A stretch of DNA of 64,000 nucleotides from assembly GCA_964490765.1 (NCBI GenBank), contig CAZBDV010000007.1:44231-108230 (forward strand). The letters run 5' to 3'. Under the pieces are notes generated by a model, which saw nothing but the letters and a program-made list of their open reading frames with translations, made no database searches and was not told the DNA's origin. The DNA comes from CAZBDV01 sp964490765. GTDB lineage: Bacteria > Cloacimonadota > Cloacimonadia > Cloacimonadales > JAJBBL01. Both the position numbers and the translations under genes were made by a program. Positions 44,253 to 53,154 of this stretch are shown here, piece after piece; position 1 is the first letter of the stretch; the number at the start of each line of letters is the position of its first letter.

Positions 44253-47200
44253 ATGAAGAGAACATTTTTGTTAGTTTTACTCACTCTCCTGACAGCAGGA
44301 GTGCTTTGGGGGCAGGTTGAGATTATCAATGAGACTCTCAGAGATGGTTCAGCACCTGTAGGCTGGACATATTTCGATATTACCTGGCAGACAGGCGCAG
44401 GAGGATATGCCTGGTTTACCAGTATAGACTCCTGGATAGAGACGCCGCCAATCGATTTAACAGATTATTCTAATGTAGAGCTTACTTTTGATGTGGCTAA
44501 GTATGGGACAGGGACTGACGGTCCATTAACGGTTGAGATAGTAGTTGATGGTGTGATAGAGCAGACATTTGATTCTCCTATACCAGGTGATTCAAACTAC
44601 TTAACGTCTGGTCCTACAGCAATAACTGTTACAGGTGATAATGTAGTCATACGCTGGATAAGGGAGAACAGCCCTTCCGGTAAGAGGCTACGCGATATTA
44701 TCTTAACCGGCGAACTAACTGGAGCAGTAGCTACACCAACATTCAATCCTCCAGGGGGAGAGTTCTATCCTGAAGTAGATGTTGAAATCCTCTGTGCTAC
44801 TGAAGGTTCAACTATATACTATAGCCTGGCAGGTGATACCGGTCCCTGGACAGAGTATACAGCTCCCCTTAACATTACTGAAACAGCAACAATATGGGCT
44901 TATGCAGCAGCCACAGGCTATACTGACAGTATTATCGCCTCAGCTACTTACACCATACCGGCCCCACAATATACCACTTTACCATATGAGGAGACCTTCG
45001 ATACCGATCTGGGAGACTGTTATGTCTATAGTGTTTCGGGGCCTGAGCACTGGATCTGGAGTACATATCAAGCAGCTTATATGAATGGCTATGGATCTTC
45101 CGTATTGGAGGAAGATTGGTTGATCCTTCCCGGTATAGATTTTGATCAATATGATGAAGTATTCATGAACTTCGATACTGCCTATAATTATGGTTCTGAT
45201 GATGATAATAACTATCTGAAACTGCTTTATTCCAATGATTATACCGGTATAGGTGATCCATCATCAGCAACCTGGGATGAGATACCTTTTACGCAACCAT
45301 CGAGTGATAATTTTACCTGGACTTTTTCTGGAAACCTTGATCTCTCCTCATTGGAAGGGACAGTCTGGTTCGGTTTTAAATATCACTACGAACCGGGGAA
45401 TTACCGGGCATGGGAAGTAGATAATATCAATATCTCTGAAACGTTAACTCCTATGTTATCTGTATCACCAGATATACTATCCAATTTTATGTATATTGAA
45501 GGTGAAGGCCCCTCAGATTCTCAGAGTTACGAGCTTTCAGGAGACAACCTGGAGCCTGATTCAGGTGAAATAACTGTTACCAGTAATCTTTACTTCGAAG
45601 TCTCTATCGATGATATGAACTTTGTTGAGTCACTTAACGTATCTTATACCAATGGAGAACTGCAGAACACATCTGTCTATGTTCGATTAAAAGCTGATCT
45701 TGATATCGGAGATTATACAGACGAAACAATCAGTAATACTGGTGGTGGAGATAGCGTTGATGTTACCGTTAACGGTAGTGTGACGGCTCAACCAGAACCG
45801 GGTTATTTTGTTGATTTTGAAGGACAGGGAGAGACTAAAACAAGCTATGCATCCGGAACAGTAAATCTAAGTGGATTAAATTGGGATATGACCGAAGCTT
45901 TGATCGGCACACTTGACGCCGACTGGAAAAATGGGCAAAGATCAGCTCGTTTCAGAGGTTATGCCGCTTCATCGATGACCATGCTGGAAAATAAGATCAA
46001 CGGTATAGGAACTGTATCTTTCTATTATAGAAGATACGGAACCGATCCGCAGGTTGACTGGAAGGTAGAGTATAGCACTGATGATGGAACTAACTGGACT
46101 CAAATCGGTAACGTATTTACAGCTCCTGATACTGATGAGGTTCAAACCTTCTCGGAAGTTGTAAACATCCCCGGAGATATCCGGATACGTATTAAGCGTG
46201 CCACTGAAGAGGGTTCAAGTAATAATAGACTCAATATCGACGATATAATGATGACTGACTTTGTTGATACTAACATTGTGGCAACACCAACCTTTACGCC
46301 TTCTTCAGGAACTTATCTGGAACCTATCGATGTAACGATTTCAACGGTTACTGAAGGAGCAACTGTTTATTACAGCTTTTCAAACGATCCTTATAGTTGG
46401 GTTGAGTTTACTACCCCGATAGCTGTAGAAGAAACAACTACTATCTGGGCATATGCATCAGCACCTGATATGGAAGATAGTTCCATCAACTCAGCAACAT
46501 ATATATTCCCTGCACCGGCAATGACCGATTTACCTTATACAGAAACCTTTGATACAGATCTGGGAGACTGCTACAACTACACAGTATCAGGCGATAACCC
46601 CTGGTACCACTGGTCAAGTTCCGCAACATGTAATGCTTATCAGGGAAGCTTTCCGGAAGAACACTGGCTTGTACTACCCGGGATCAATTTTGATGAGTAT
46701 AGTAATGTCTTAATGAGTTTCACCAATTATGCCCAGTATGGATCTATTGACGAGAATAACTATCTGAAACTCTTCTACTCCAGTAATTATTTTGGTATCG
46801 GTGATCCCTATGCGAACGGAGTAACCTGGACTGAACTCACCTTTAACCAACCTCCTGAAGGAACCGTAGGGACAACAGAGATCGAAACTCAATCCGGTAA
46901 TATCGATCTGGGCGATCTGACGGGTGATACTGTCTTTCTGGCTTTTAAATACTATTCAGATGGTGATCCGTCAAGATGGAGAGTTGACGATATCAATATC
47001 TTCTCTGGACCGGCTTTAACCGTCATTCCTACAACACTATCCGGTTTCAGCTATATCGAAGGTCACGGACCATCAGCTGCCCAGACATTTACTGTCAGTG
47101 GAACAAATCTGACTTCGAGCAGAGATAACATTACTATTACAGGGAGTGAAAATTTTGAAATCTCACTCGATGATACGAATTACTCTTCTCTGTTAGAAAT

Positions 47201-49883
47201 TCCCTTCTTAGCTGGGGAACTGGATGAAACTGACATATATGTTCGTCTTGTATCCGGATTGGAAACAGGATTATATGTAGATGAACTGATTAATGTCTCT
47301 GGTGGTGGTGCTGAATCAGTTACAGTCACCGTTAACGGAGAAGTTCTGGCATTACCTGCTGGGTTACCTTATGCAAAGAATTTCACTGATTTTGTCTTTG
47401 AACAGAATACCGAAATTCTAAACTACGGTGACAACAATGAATGGAATTTCCAGTCAACAGGTTCTGCCGATACCAGGCTACAGTATCTGGGTAACTGGGG
47501 TAGCGGCACAAGTGCCGGTTTCCGAGGTAATGCAAATGTTCTGGGCTATCAACATACTTCAACAACCGGAACATTTACAGCTTCTTTGAATCTTATCAAC
47601 GACTATGGCTATACTCTGAATCAACTGTATATTTCTTATAAAGGTATGGTTGAAAGAACTGGTGAGGGACGCTCTCCTGAATGGACAGTAACGGTAAACG
47701 GTGATGAAGTGCCGGAATTATCCTACTCAACAAGCGAGGGTGTGAATGCAACGAAGTCAATCACACTGACAGGTTTAGATGTATCACCAGGTGGGATTAT
47801 CAACATTACCTGGGCTTCTGAAAGGGGAGAACCTTCCGGTGCCAGCAAGCAAATCGGTATTGGCAACTTACAGGTTGCCGAGGCAGAGTTTGTCTTACCA
47901 CCTACCTTTGATCCGCCAGGAGAGATAGTATTTACCGATGATATAGAGGTTGAGCTCTCCACTGTTACAGAAGATGCAATAATATATTACAGCTACATTC
48001 CTTCTCCATACAACTGGCAAGAATATACTGAACCTCTTGTCTTCGATGTAACAACCACTATCTGGGCAAAAGCAACCAAGGAAGGACTAACAGATAGTAG
48101 TATCCTCTCAGAAACCTATACCTTCTATTATGAATCAACTGCCGGTATGGAAGGAGAATACCTCTGGAATGAACTGACATCAATCACATCCGTTGATCAA
48201 ATTGATTATCCTTATGATACTGCCAGGTTCTATATGCACGGTTACATAGATAACATCAATAACCAGGTCAGATGCATCTACACTGGAGAATGGGTTAACC
48301 ATCCCTATGGTGAATTATCAACGCCAGAAAACTTCAGTGCCGAACATATCTACGCTCAAAGCTGGTATGAATCAGACCTGAGTCCTGAAGAGATAAGCTT
48401 TGCGGTGAGTGATTTACACGCACTTCATCCTGCACGGCTCGATGTGAACTCCGCCCGTTCTAATCGCGCTTTTGATTTCGTAACCGGCATAGATAGCATC
48501 TGGGGTTCCGGTAACTATCTCTCCTATGTGGGAGCTAATAGTGATGGCATTCCCGTCTTTGATGTCGCTGATGAATTCAAGGGAAATCTTGCCAGAGCAA
48601 TACTCTATTTTGGAGTTCGCTATTATCAGAATAATGACAACTTCGTTCGAGGTTTTCAGTTATTACCCGAAAATCTGGTTGATCAATTACCGATCCTGCT
48701 ACAATGGCACTCTGAAGATCCGGTAGATACCAGAGAAATAGAACGAAATCAGCTTGTCTATGATTATCAGGGTAATCGCAATCCCTTCATCGATCGACCT
48801 GAATTTGTAGAGCTTATCTGGGGAGAGATTGGCCTCGATACCCCGGTTGCTTTTTCAGCTTCAGATATCGAAAGAGAGTCTTTTACTGCAAACTGGTTAC
48901 CTGTAACCGGAGCCGATTCTTACAGACTGGATGTTTCAACCTCAGAAAACTTTGTAGGTTACCTTGATGGTTATAAAAACCTTGTGGTGAATAATACCAG
49001 TCTTGAGATTACTGATCTTACTCCGGGAACTAACTACTACTATAGAGTCAGAGCTGTTGCTCTTGACGGAACAGTGAGTATGAATTCCGATACTATCTTT
49101 GTCATTACAGGTGGAGAACTTCTTTATTACTGGAACTTCAATGAAAACATTCCGGAAAGCGGGCAAAACTGGATACAACCCATTCCGGCTAATATTGGCA
49201 ATGCTGTGATTACCTATTCCTTTACCGAAGCAATCTCTTATGCAGGAACAACTCTTAATGGTATCGAAAATGAAGAAGCAGGTGGTAGTTTTGTGCCTCG
49301 ACCAGCTTCAGATCTGATCAACAATGGAGAACATTTCGATCTGCATATTTCTACGCATGGTTATCAGAATCTTTTGATCACTTACGCTACTCGTGGAACA
49401 ACAACAGGTTTTCTGACACAGCAGATCCTCTACTCGATAGATGGGACATACTTCACAGAATTTGCTACTTTCACAGTAACCGGAGAATTTGATTGGGAAG
49501 TACGATTTCTTGACTTTACCGATATCCCCGGTGTAGATAACAATTCTGATTTCACTGTCAGATTCATTCTGGACGGTGGGTCCGGATCAACAGGAAACAA
49601 TAGATTCGACAATATCAGGGTTATCGGGCAGGAAATATTCGATATCCTGCCGACACCTCAGAACGTAGATATAGTGATAACCAATAACAATGTTGTTATA
49701 ACCTGGGATAGTGTTACAGGTGCTGCTTCATACCGGATCGAAGCCAGTAATAATCCATATTCTGGATTTATAGATGTTACTGATCAAGGTATACTTGATG
49801 GAACCAGTTGGAGCGGTTCTGTGTCAGAACCGATGAGATTTTACAGAGTTATTGCTGTGAGTACACCTCCGATACGAAGATAG
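44253..49883 (+). CDS. Giant secreted modular protein with an endonuclease I domain
   Basis: 1876 residues with a signal peptide (about 1-20, ending VLWGQ). Chitobiase-C-like beta repeats start near 160, 677 and 1216 (TPTFNPPGG type, with TIYYSLAG and TIWAYA). Cleaved-adhesin-like domains open with ETFDTDLGDCY at about 246 and 762, and repeats with YIEGxGPS follow near 413 and 936. An endonuclease I (EndA/Vibrio Dns-like) domain lies at about 1293-1530: SAEHIYAQSW (metal/catalytic His), SDLHALHPARLDVNSARSN, GNLARAILYFGVRY and NRNPFIDRPEFVELIW. An FN3-like domain follows, and the end (about 1800-1876) is another FN3-like fold. No NPFNP sorting tail is present. Probably an extracellular nuclease. 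Confidence 0.87.
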   Translation: MKRTFLLVLLTLLTAGVLWGQVEIINETLRDGSAPVGWTYFDITWQTGAGGYAWFTSIDSWIETPPIDLTDYSNVELTFDVAKYGTGTDGPLTVEIVVDGVIEQTFDSPIPGDSNYLTSGPTAITVTGDNVVIRWIRENSPSGKRLRDIILTGELTGAVATPTFNPPGGEFYPEVDVEILCATEGSTIYYSLAGDTGPWTEYTAPLNITETATIWAYAAATGYTDSIIASATYTIPAPQYTTLPYEETFDTDLGDCYVYSVSGPEHWIWSTYQAAYMNGYGSSVLEEDWLILPGIDFDQYDEVFMNFDTAYNYGSDDDNNYLKLLYSNDYTGIGDPSSATWDEIPFTQPSSDNFTWTFSGNLDLSSLEGTVWFGFKYHYEPGNYRAWEVDNINISETLTPMLSVSPDILSNFMYIEGEGPSDSQSYELSGDNLEPDSGEITVTSNLYFEVSIDDMNFVESLNVSYTNGELQNTSVYVRLKADLDIGDYTDETISNTGGGDSVDVTVNGSVTAQPEPGYFVDFEGQGETKTSYASGTVNLSGLNWDMTEALIGTLDADWKNGQRSARFRGYAASSMTMLENKINGIGTVSFYYRRYGTDPQVDWKVEYSTDDGTNWTQIGNVFTAPDTDEVQTFSEVVNIPGDIRIRIKRATEEGSSNNRLNIDDIMMTDFVDTNIVATPTFTPSSGTYLEPIDVTISTVTEGATVYYSFSNDPYSWVEFTTPIAVEETTTIWAYASAPDMEDSSINSATYIFPAPAMTDLPYTETFDTDLGDCYNYTVSGDNPWYHWSSSATCNAYQGSFPEEHWLVLPGINFDEYSNVLMSFTNYAQYGSIDENNYLKLFYSSNYFGIGDPYANGVTWTELTFNQPPEGTVGTTEIETQSGNIDLGDLTGDTVFLAFKYYSDGDPSRWRVDDINIFSGPALTVIPTTLSGFSYIEGHGPSAAQTFTVSGTNLTSSRDNITITGSENFEISLDDTNYSSLLEIPFLAGELDETDIYVRLVSGLETGLYVDELINVSGGGAESVTVTVNGEVLALPAGLPYAKNFTDFVFEQNTEILNYGDNNEWNFQSTGSADTRLQYLGNWGSGTSAGFRGNANVLGYQHTSTTGTFTASLNLINDYGYTLNQLYISYKGMVERTGEGRSPEWTVTVNGDEVPELSYSTSEGVNATKSITLTGLDVSPGGIINITWASERGEPSGASKQIGIGNLQVAEAEFVLPPTFDPPGEIVFTDDIEVELSTVTEDAIIYYSYIPSPYNWQEYTEPLVFDVTTTIWAKATKEGLTDSSILSETYTFYYESTAGMEGEYLWNELTSITSVDQIDYPYDTARFYMHGYIDNINNQVRCIYTGEWVNHPYGELSTPENFSAEHIYAQSWYESDLSPEEISFAVSDLHALHPARLDVNSARSNRAFDFVTGIDSIWGSGNYLSYVGANSDGIPVFDVADEFKGNLARAILYFGVRYYQNNDNFVRGFQLLPENLVDQLPILLQWHSEDPVDTREIERNQLVYDYQGNRNPFIDRPEFVELIWGEIGLDTPVAFSASDIERESFTANWLPVTGADSYRLDVSTSENFVGYLDGYKNLVVNNTSLEITDLTPGTNYYYRVRAVALDGTVSMNSDTIFVITGGELLYYWNFNENIPESGQNWIQPIPANIGNAVITYSFTEAISYAGTTLNGIENEEAGGSFVPRPASDLINNGEHFDLHISTHGYQNLLITYATRGTTTGFLTQQILYSIDGTYFTEFATFTVTGEFDWEVRFLDFTDIPGVDNNSDFTVRFILDGGSGSTGNNRFDNIRVIGQEIFDILPTPQNVDIVITNNNVVITWDSVTGAASYRIEASNNPYSGFIDVTDQGILDGTSWSGSVSEPMRFYRVIAVSTPPIRR

Positions 49884-49911
49884 ATGAATTGACGAAATCA
49901 TTTTATAGCCG

Positions 49912-49943
49912 AAAGCCTCTCCCTTTATGCGGGAGAGGCTTTT
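49912..49943 (+). terminator. Intrinsic terminator after the endonuclease-bearing gene
   Basis: AAAGCCTCTCCC (49912-49923) pairs fully with GGGAGAGGCTTT (49931-49942) around a 7-base loop, followed by a short T run. It lies 29 bases after the stop and isolates the downstream pyrimidine operon. Confidence 0.88.
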
Positions 49944-49976
49944 ACTTAATATGCTTCTGATCAAACGAATCAATCC

Positions 49977-50005
49977 TTGACAGGAGATACTAACGATTTT
50001 TTACT
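49977..50005 (+). promoter_or_regulatory. Candidate pyr operon promoter
   Basis: TTGACA (49977-49982), 17-base spacer, then TTTACT (50000-50005), a 4 of 6 match to the -10 consensus. Transcription would start near 50012, leaving a leader of about 130 bases that holds the PyrR-loop-like hairpin, the leader ORF and the SD-masking stem. Confidence 0.6.
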
Positions 50006-50024
50006 GACTTCGATTTTCAAAAAA

Positions 50025-50054
50025 CCTTTAATAATGTCCTGTGAGACATAAAGG
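50025..50054 (+). promoter_or_regulatory. PyrR-binding-loop-like RNA hairpin in the pyrB leader
   Basis: Lower stem CCTTT (50025-50029) with AAAGG (50050-50054); 4-base bulge ATAA on the 5' side only; upper stem ATGTC (50034-50038) with GACAT (50045-50049); hexaloop CTGTGA (50039-50044). The known PyrR target has a hexaloop CNGNGA closed by UC/GR on a short upper stem, with a 5'-side internal bulge and a lower stem, and this element fits at each point. GTCCTGTGAG matches the first ten positions of RUCCNGNGAG. The 3' lower arm covers part of the AAGGGGG (50051-50057) before the leader ORF. PyrR itself is encoded at 54167. Confidence 0.75.
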
Positions 50055-50062
50055 GGGTAAAG

Positions 50063-50083
50063 ATGACAAAGACGAAGACATAA
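50063..50083 (+). CDS. Six-codon leader ORF upstream of pyrB
   Basis: ATG at 50063 is preceded at 5 bases by AAGGGGG (50051-50057), one of the strongest ribosome sites in the region. The product would be MTKTKT, ending at TAA 50081-50083. The stop codon lies inside the 5' arm (50080-50089) of the stem that masks the pyrB ribosome site, so a terminating ribosome would block that stem. No proteins of this size can be verified by similarity. The regulatory role is inferred from geometry. Confidence 0.55.
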   Translation: MTKTKT

Positions 50084-50143
50084 AACCTCTAGAAGAGTTT
50101 CCCTTCCCTATTCCAAAAGTAATCTAAAACATGGAGGTTTTAT
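50080..50143 (+). promoter_or_regulatory. Stem masking the pyrB ribosome binding site
   Basis: ATAAAACCTC (50080-50089) is the exact reverse complement of GAGGTTTTAT (50134-50143), which includes most of the pyrB SD GGAGG (50133-50137) and runs up to the ATG at 50144. Two more pairs (T-G, A-T) extend it inward, leaving a loop of about 40 bases. Formation would hide the ribosome site. Confidence 0.7.
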
Positions 50144-51076
50144 ATGCAAAATAACTTTATAGGTAGAAACCTATTTGATCTTGACGATTATACTGCCGAA
50201 GAGATTCTCATTATACTGGAAGCTACCAAGGCAATGAAAGAGATCAATAAAAGGGATTACAAAAAACTGCCCACCCTGAAAGGGAAAACTGTTTGTACCC
50301 TTTTCTTCGAAAACAGTACGAGAACCCTGATGTCTTTCGAGCTGGCAGTTGACAGACTGAGTGCAGACTTAGTCAGGTTTTCTGCTAACGTCTCTTCTCT
50401 CGCCAAAGGAGAAAGCCTGCAGGATACTGTCTATACGATAGACGCTATGGGTATAGATCTCTATATCATCAGACACAGCTATCCCGGCTCACCACAACTT
50501 GTTCATAAGTATACCGGTAAACCGGTCTTAAATGCCGGTGACGGGTCTCATGCACACCCTACTCAAGCCCTGCTCGATATGTTCTCTATATGGGAACGAG
50601 TCGGTTCACTGAAAGGACTCAAAGTTACCTATGTCGGTGATATTGCCCACAGCAGGGTGGTTCGTTCCAATCTGATCGGCATGAAGAAGATGGGAGCAGA
50701 AATTACTGTCTGCGGTCCCAAAACACTGATGCCCGGACATCTGGAAGAAGTCTATGGCTGCAAGGTTGAATACGATTTGAAAACAGCATTAAAGGATGCC
50801 GATGTCGTTATGGGATTGAGAATGCAGTTAGAAAGACAGTCAGAAGGGCTGTTTCCAAGCCTCGAAGAGTATTCAAAACTATTTACCCTCTCTAAAGAAA
50901 CAATGAAATATGCTAAGAAAGATGCAATCGTTCTACATCCGGGACCGATGAACCGGGGAGTGGAAATACTCCCTGAAATAGCAGACAGTGACCATAGTGT
51001 CATTCTTGAACAGGTAACGAACGGTGTAGCAGTAAGAATGGCCTTGCTCTTTCTGATGCTCGGCGGAAAAATGTAG
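50144..51076 (+). CDS. pyrB: Aspartate carbamoyltransferase catalytic subunit (PyrB)
   Basis: First committed step of pyrimidine synthesis: carbamoyl phosphate plus aspartate to carbamoyl aspartate. Signatures are FFENSTRTLMSFELA (about 50-64, carbamoyl-phosphate loop), KGES (K and S of the mobile loop), GDGSHAHPTQALLDMFS, GDIAHSRVVRSN, MGLRMQLERQ and HPGPMNRGVEI. Length 310 fits the free catalytic form. No pyrI regulatory-chain gene follows. It opens the pyr operon and is preceded by the leader elements above. Five bases separate it from pyrC. Confidence 0.96.
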   Translation: MQNNFIGRNLFDLDDYTAEEILIILEATKAMKEINKRDYKKLPTLKGKTVCTLFFENSTRTLMSFELAVDRLSADLVRFSANVSSLAKGESLQDTVYTIDAMGIDLYIIRHSYPGSPQLVHKYTGKPVLNAGDGSHAHPTQALLDMFSIWERVGSLKGLKVTYVGDIAHSRVVRSNLIGMKKMGAEITVCGPKTLMPGHLEEVYGCKVEYDLKTALKDADVVMGLRMQLERQSEGLFPSLEEYSKLFTLSKETMKYAKKDAIVLHPGPMNRGVEILPEIADSDHSVILEQVTNGVAVRMALLFLMLGGKM

Positions 51077-51081
51077 GAGGT

Positions 51082-52359
51082 ATGATGATAATAAAGAATG
51101 GACTCGTATTCAGGAAAAATAGATTCAAAAAGATGGATGTCCTTATCAGAAATGGTAAAATCAGCAAAATAGCTGAGAATATCGAATCAGCGAAAGAGAA
51201 TGAGATTATCGATGCTACCGGCAAGTATATCTTTCCAGGTTTCGTAGACCTTCACTCACATCTTAGAGATCCTGGCCAGACCTATAAAGAAGACATCGTA
51301 ACCGGAACGAGAGCAGCGGCCAGGGGTGGATATACGACGATCTGTGCAATGCCCAATACCGAACCTATAGTTGATAACATCGCTACTGTGGAATATATTA
51401 AAAGAAAGGCCAACGACTTAGGATATTGTAAAGTTCAGGTGATTGGAGCCCTCACGAAAAAATCAGAGGGGAAAGAAATCGCTGAGATAGCAAATATGCT
51501 GGAAGGTGGTATCGTAGCAGTCAGTGATGATGGTAATTGTGTCCAGAATACAAAGATCATGCTCAATGCCATGAAGTATGTATCCAGCTTCAATATCCCC
51601 ATTATCATCCATGCTGAGGATTACAGCCTGTCAGGTAAGGGACAGATCAATGCCGGCAAGATGTCTACAAAACTCGGACTGAGTGGTATCCCCGCCCTGG
51701 CTGAAGAGATCGTAATCTCGCGAGACATTATGCTGGCTGAGAATCTGAAATGTCATCTTCATATTGCTCATATCTCTACGGCACGTGCTGTTCAGATGGT
51801 TAGAGAAGCCAGGACCAGAGGTCTGAATATAACAGCTGAAGTAACGCCTCACCACCTCCTATTGACCGAAGAGGCCTGTGTTAATTATGATACCAATACC
51901 AAGGTCAAACCTCCACTAAGAACAGAGAAAGACAGACAGGCTTGTATTGAAGGCCTTCTGGACGGGACGATTGATTTTATTGCTACCGATCATGCCCCTC
52001 ATTCAGATTTCGAGAAAGAAAAGGAATTCAGCATTGCACCTTTTGGTATCAATTCACTTGAGACCTCTTTTGCCTCTCTCTATACCGGGCTGGTAATGAA
52101 TAAGATCATCGATCTCCATTTCCTGATACAGAAACTCTCCACATCACCCGCCCAATTTCTTGCCCTGAATTGTGGTGAAGTTTCTAAAGGCAAAGACGGA
52201 GATTTGACAATAGTTGACCTTGATGCTGAGATAACCTTTACTCCAGAGAATATGCTCTCAAAAGCCAATAATACACCTTACATCAATAAGACACTAAGGG
52301 GAATGATCGTAAAGACTATCTGCAACGGTAGAGTAACCTGGAATAGTGATAGCAAATAA
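51082..52359 (+). CDS. pyrC: Dihydroorotase (PyrC, class I)
   Basis: Zinc amidohydrolase that cyclises carbamoyl aspartate to dihydroorotate. Metal-binding motifs are DLHSHLRDPGQTYKEDI (about 53-69), HAED, HIAHISTARAV, the catalytic Asp in ATDHAPHS, and FGINSLETSF. Length 425 matches the long class I type. Two ATGs are adjacent (51082, 51085); TAGGAGG (51074-51080) is 1 base from the first and 4 from the second, so the second may be the real start. It lies 5 bp after pyrB and 12 bp before pyrK. Confidence 0.96.
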   Translation: MMIIKNGLVFRKNRFKKMDVLIRNGKISKIAENIESAKENEIIDATGKYIFPGFVDLHSHLRDPGQTYKEDIVTGTRAAARGGYTTICAMPNTEPIVDNIATVEYIKRKANDLGYCKVQVIGALTKKSEGKEIAEIANMLEGGIVAVSDDGNCVQNTKIMLNAMKYVSSFNIPIIIHAEDYSLSGKGQINAGKMSTKLGLSGIPALAEEIVISRDIMLAENLKCHLHIAHISTARAVQMVREARTRGLNITAEVTPHHLLLTEEACVNYDTNTKVKPPLRTEKDRQACIEGLLDGTIDFIATDHAPHSDFEKEKEFSIAPFGINSLETSFASLYTGLVMNKIIDLHFLIQKLSTSPAQFLALNCGEVSKGKDGDLTIVDLDAEITFTPENMLSKANNTPYINKTLRGMIVKTICNGRVTWNSDSK

Positions 52360-52371
52360 TCGGAACGTGTA

Positions 52372-53154
52372 ATGAACACAACAAAAAAAGAGTATAGCAA
52401 TGTTCAGGTCAAGCAGAAGATTCGACTCAACAAGTGCTATTTCTTACTTGAGACCGAAAACCATCAGACCTCTCCTTCTGCTGGGCAATTCTATCTGCTT
52501 AGACCAGAGAGAGAACAGAACAGTATCTTACATATCCCTGTCAGTATCTTTGACCGAACAGAAAACGAGCTTCGCTTTCTAATCAAGATAGTAGGAGTTG
52601 GAACGGAAGCTCTCGGTGAACTCATTACCGGTGACAGGTTAAAGATTCTCGGCCCCCTGGGGAACGGATTCAAGATTACTGAAGGGAAAAAGACACTTCT
52701 TGTTAGTGGTGGGATAGGCTATGCCCCACTTTATCTTCTAAAGAAAGAGTTAATGTATGCAGGAAATCAGGTAGTTTGCCTGCATGGTGGAAGAACTACA
52801 GAAGATACATTCGAGGCTGACCTGACCTGCACTGAAGATGGTTCATCAGGTTTAAAGGGAATGGTTACCGAATACCTGCTCAAGTTTCTTGAAGAGAATG
52901 CCAAATCGAGAGAGCAGCAGTTCGATATGATCTACTGTTGCGGTCCTGAGAAAATGATGCAGGCCGTTTATCTACTCGCTTCCCGATTTGATATCCCGGT
53001 GCAGGTTTCTCTCGAAGAATATATGGCCTGCGGAATGGGTGTTTGTCTTGGATGCGCAGTGAAGGTTAGAACTGATGAAGAGAAGAAAGAGTATAAGACT
53101 GTCTGTAATGATGGTCCCGTCTTTCCGGCAAACAAGGTAGTATGGGATGAATAG
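52372..53154 (+). CDS. pyrK: Dihydroorotate dehydrogenase electron-transfer subunit (PyrK)
   Basis: FAD/[2Fe-2S] subunit that passes electrons from class 1B dihydroorotate dehydrogenase to NAD. It has a ferredoxin-reductase-like fold: an FAD domain at about 1-100, an NAD domain with LLVSGGIGYAPLYLLKKEL (about 104-122), and a C-terminal cluster with CGMGVCLGCAVKV followed by a fourth Cys in YKTVCNDGPVF. Length 260 is normal. Its last 8 bases overlap pyrD, the expected partner. Ribosome site is weak, consistent with coupling to pyrC. Confidence 0.95.
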   Translation: MNTTKKEYSNVQVKQKIRLNKCYFLLETENHQTSPSAGQFYLLRPEREQNSILHIPVSIFDRTENELRFLIKIVGVGTEALGELITGDRLKILGPLGNGFKITEGKKTLLVSGGIGYAPLYLLKKELMYAGNQVVCLHGGRTTEDTFEADLTCTEDGSSGLKGMVTEYLLKFLEENAKSREQQFDMIYCCGPEKMMQAVYLLASRFDIPVQVSLEEYMACGMGVCLGCAVKVRTDEEKKEYKTVCNDGPVFPANKVVWDE

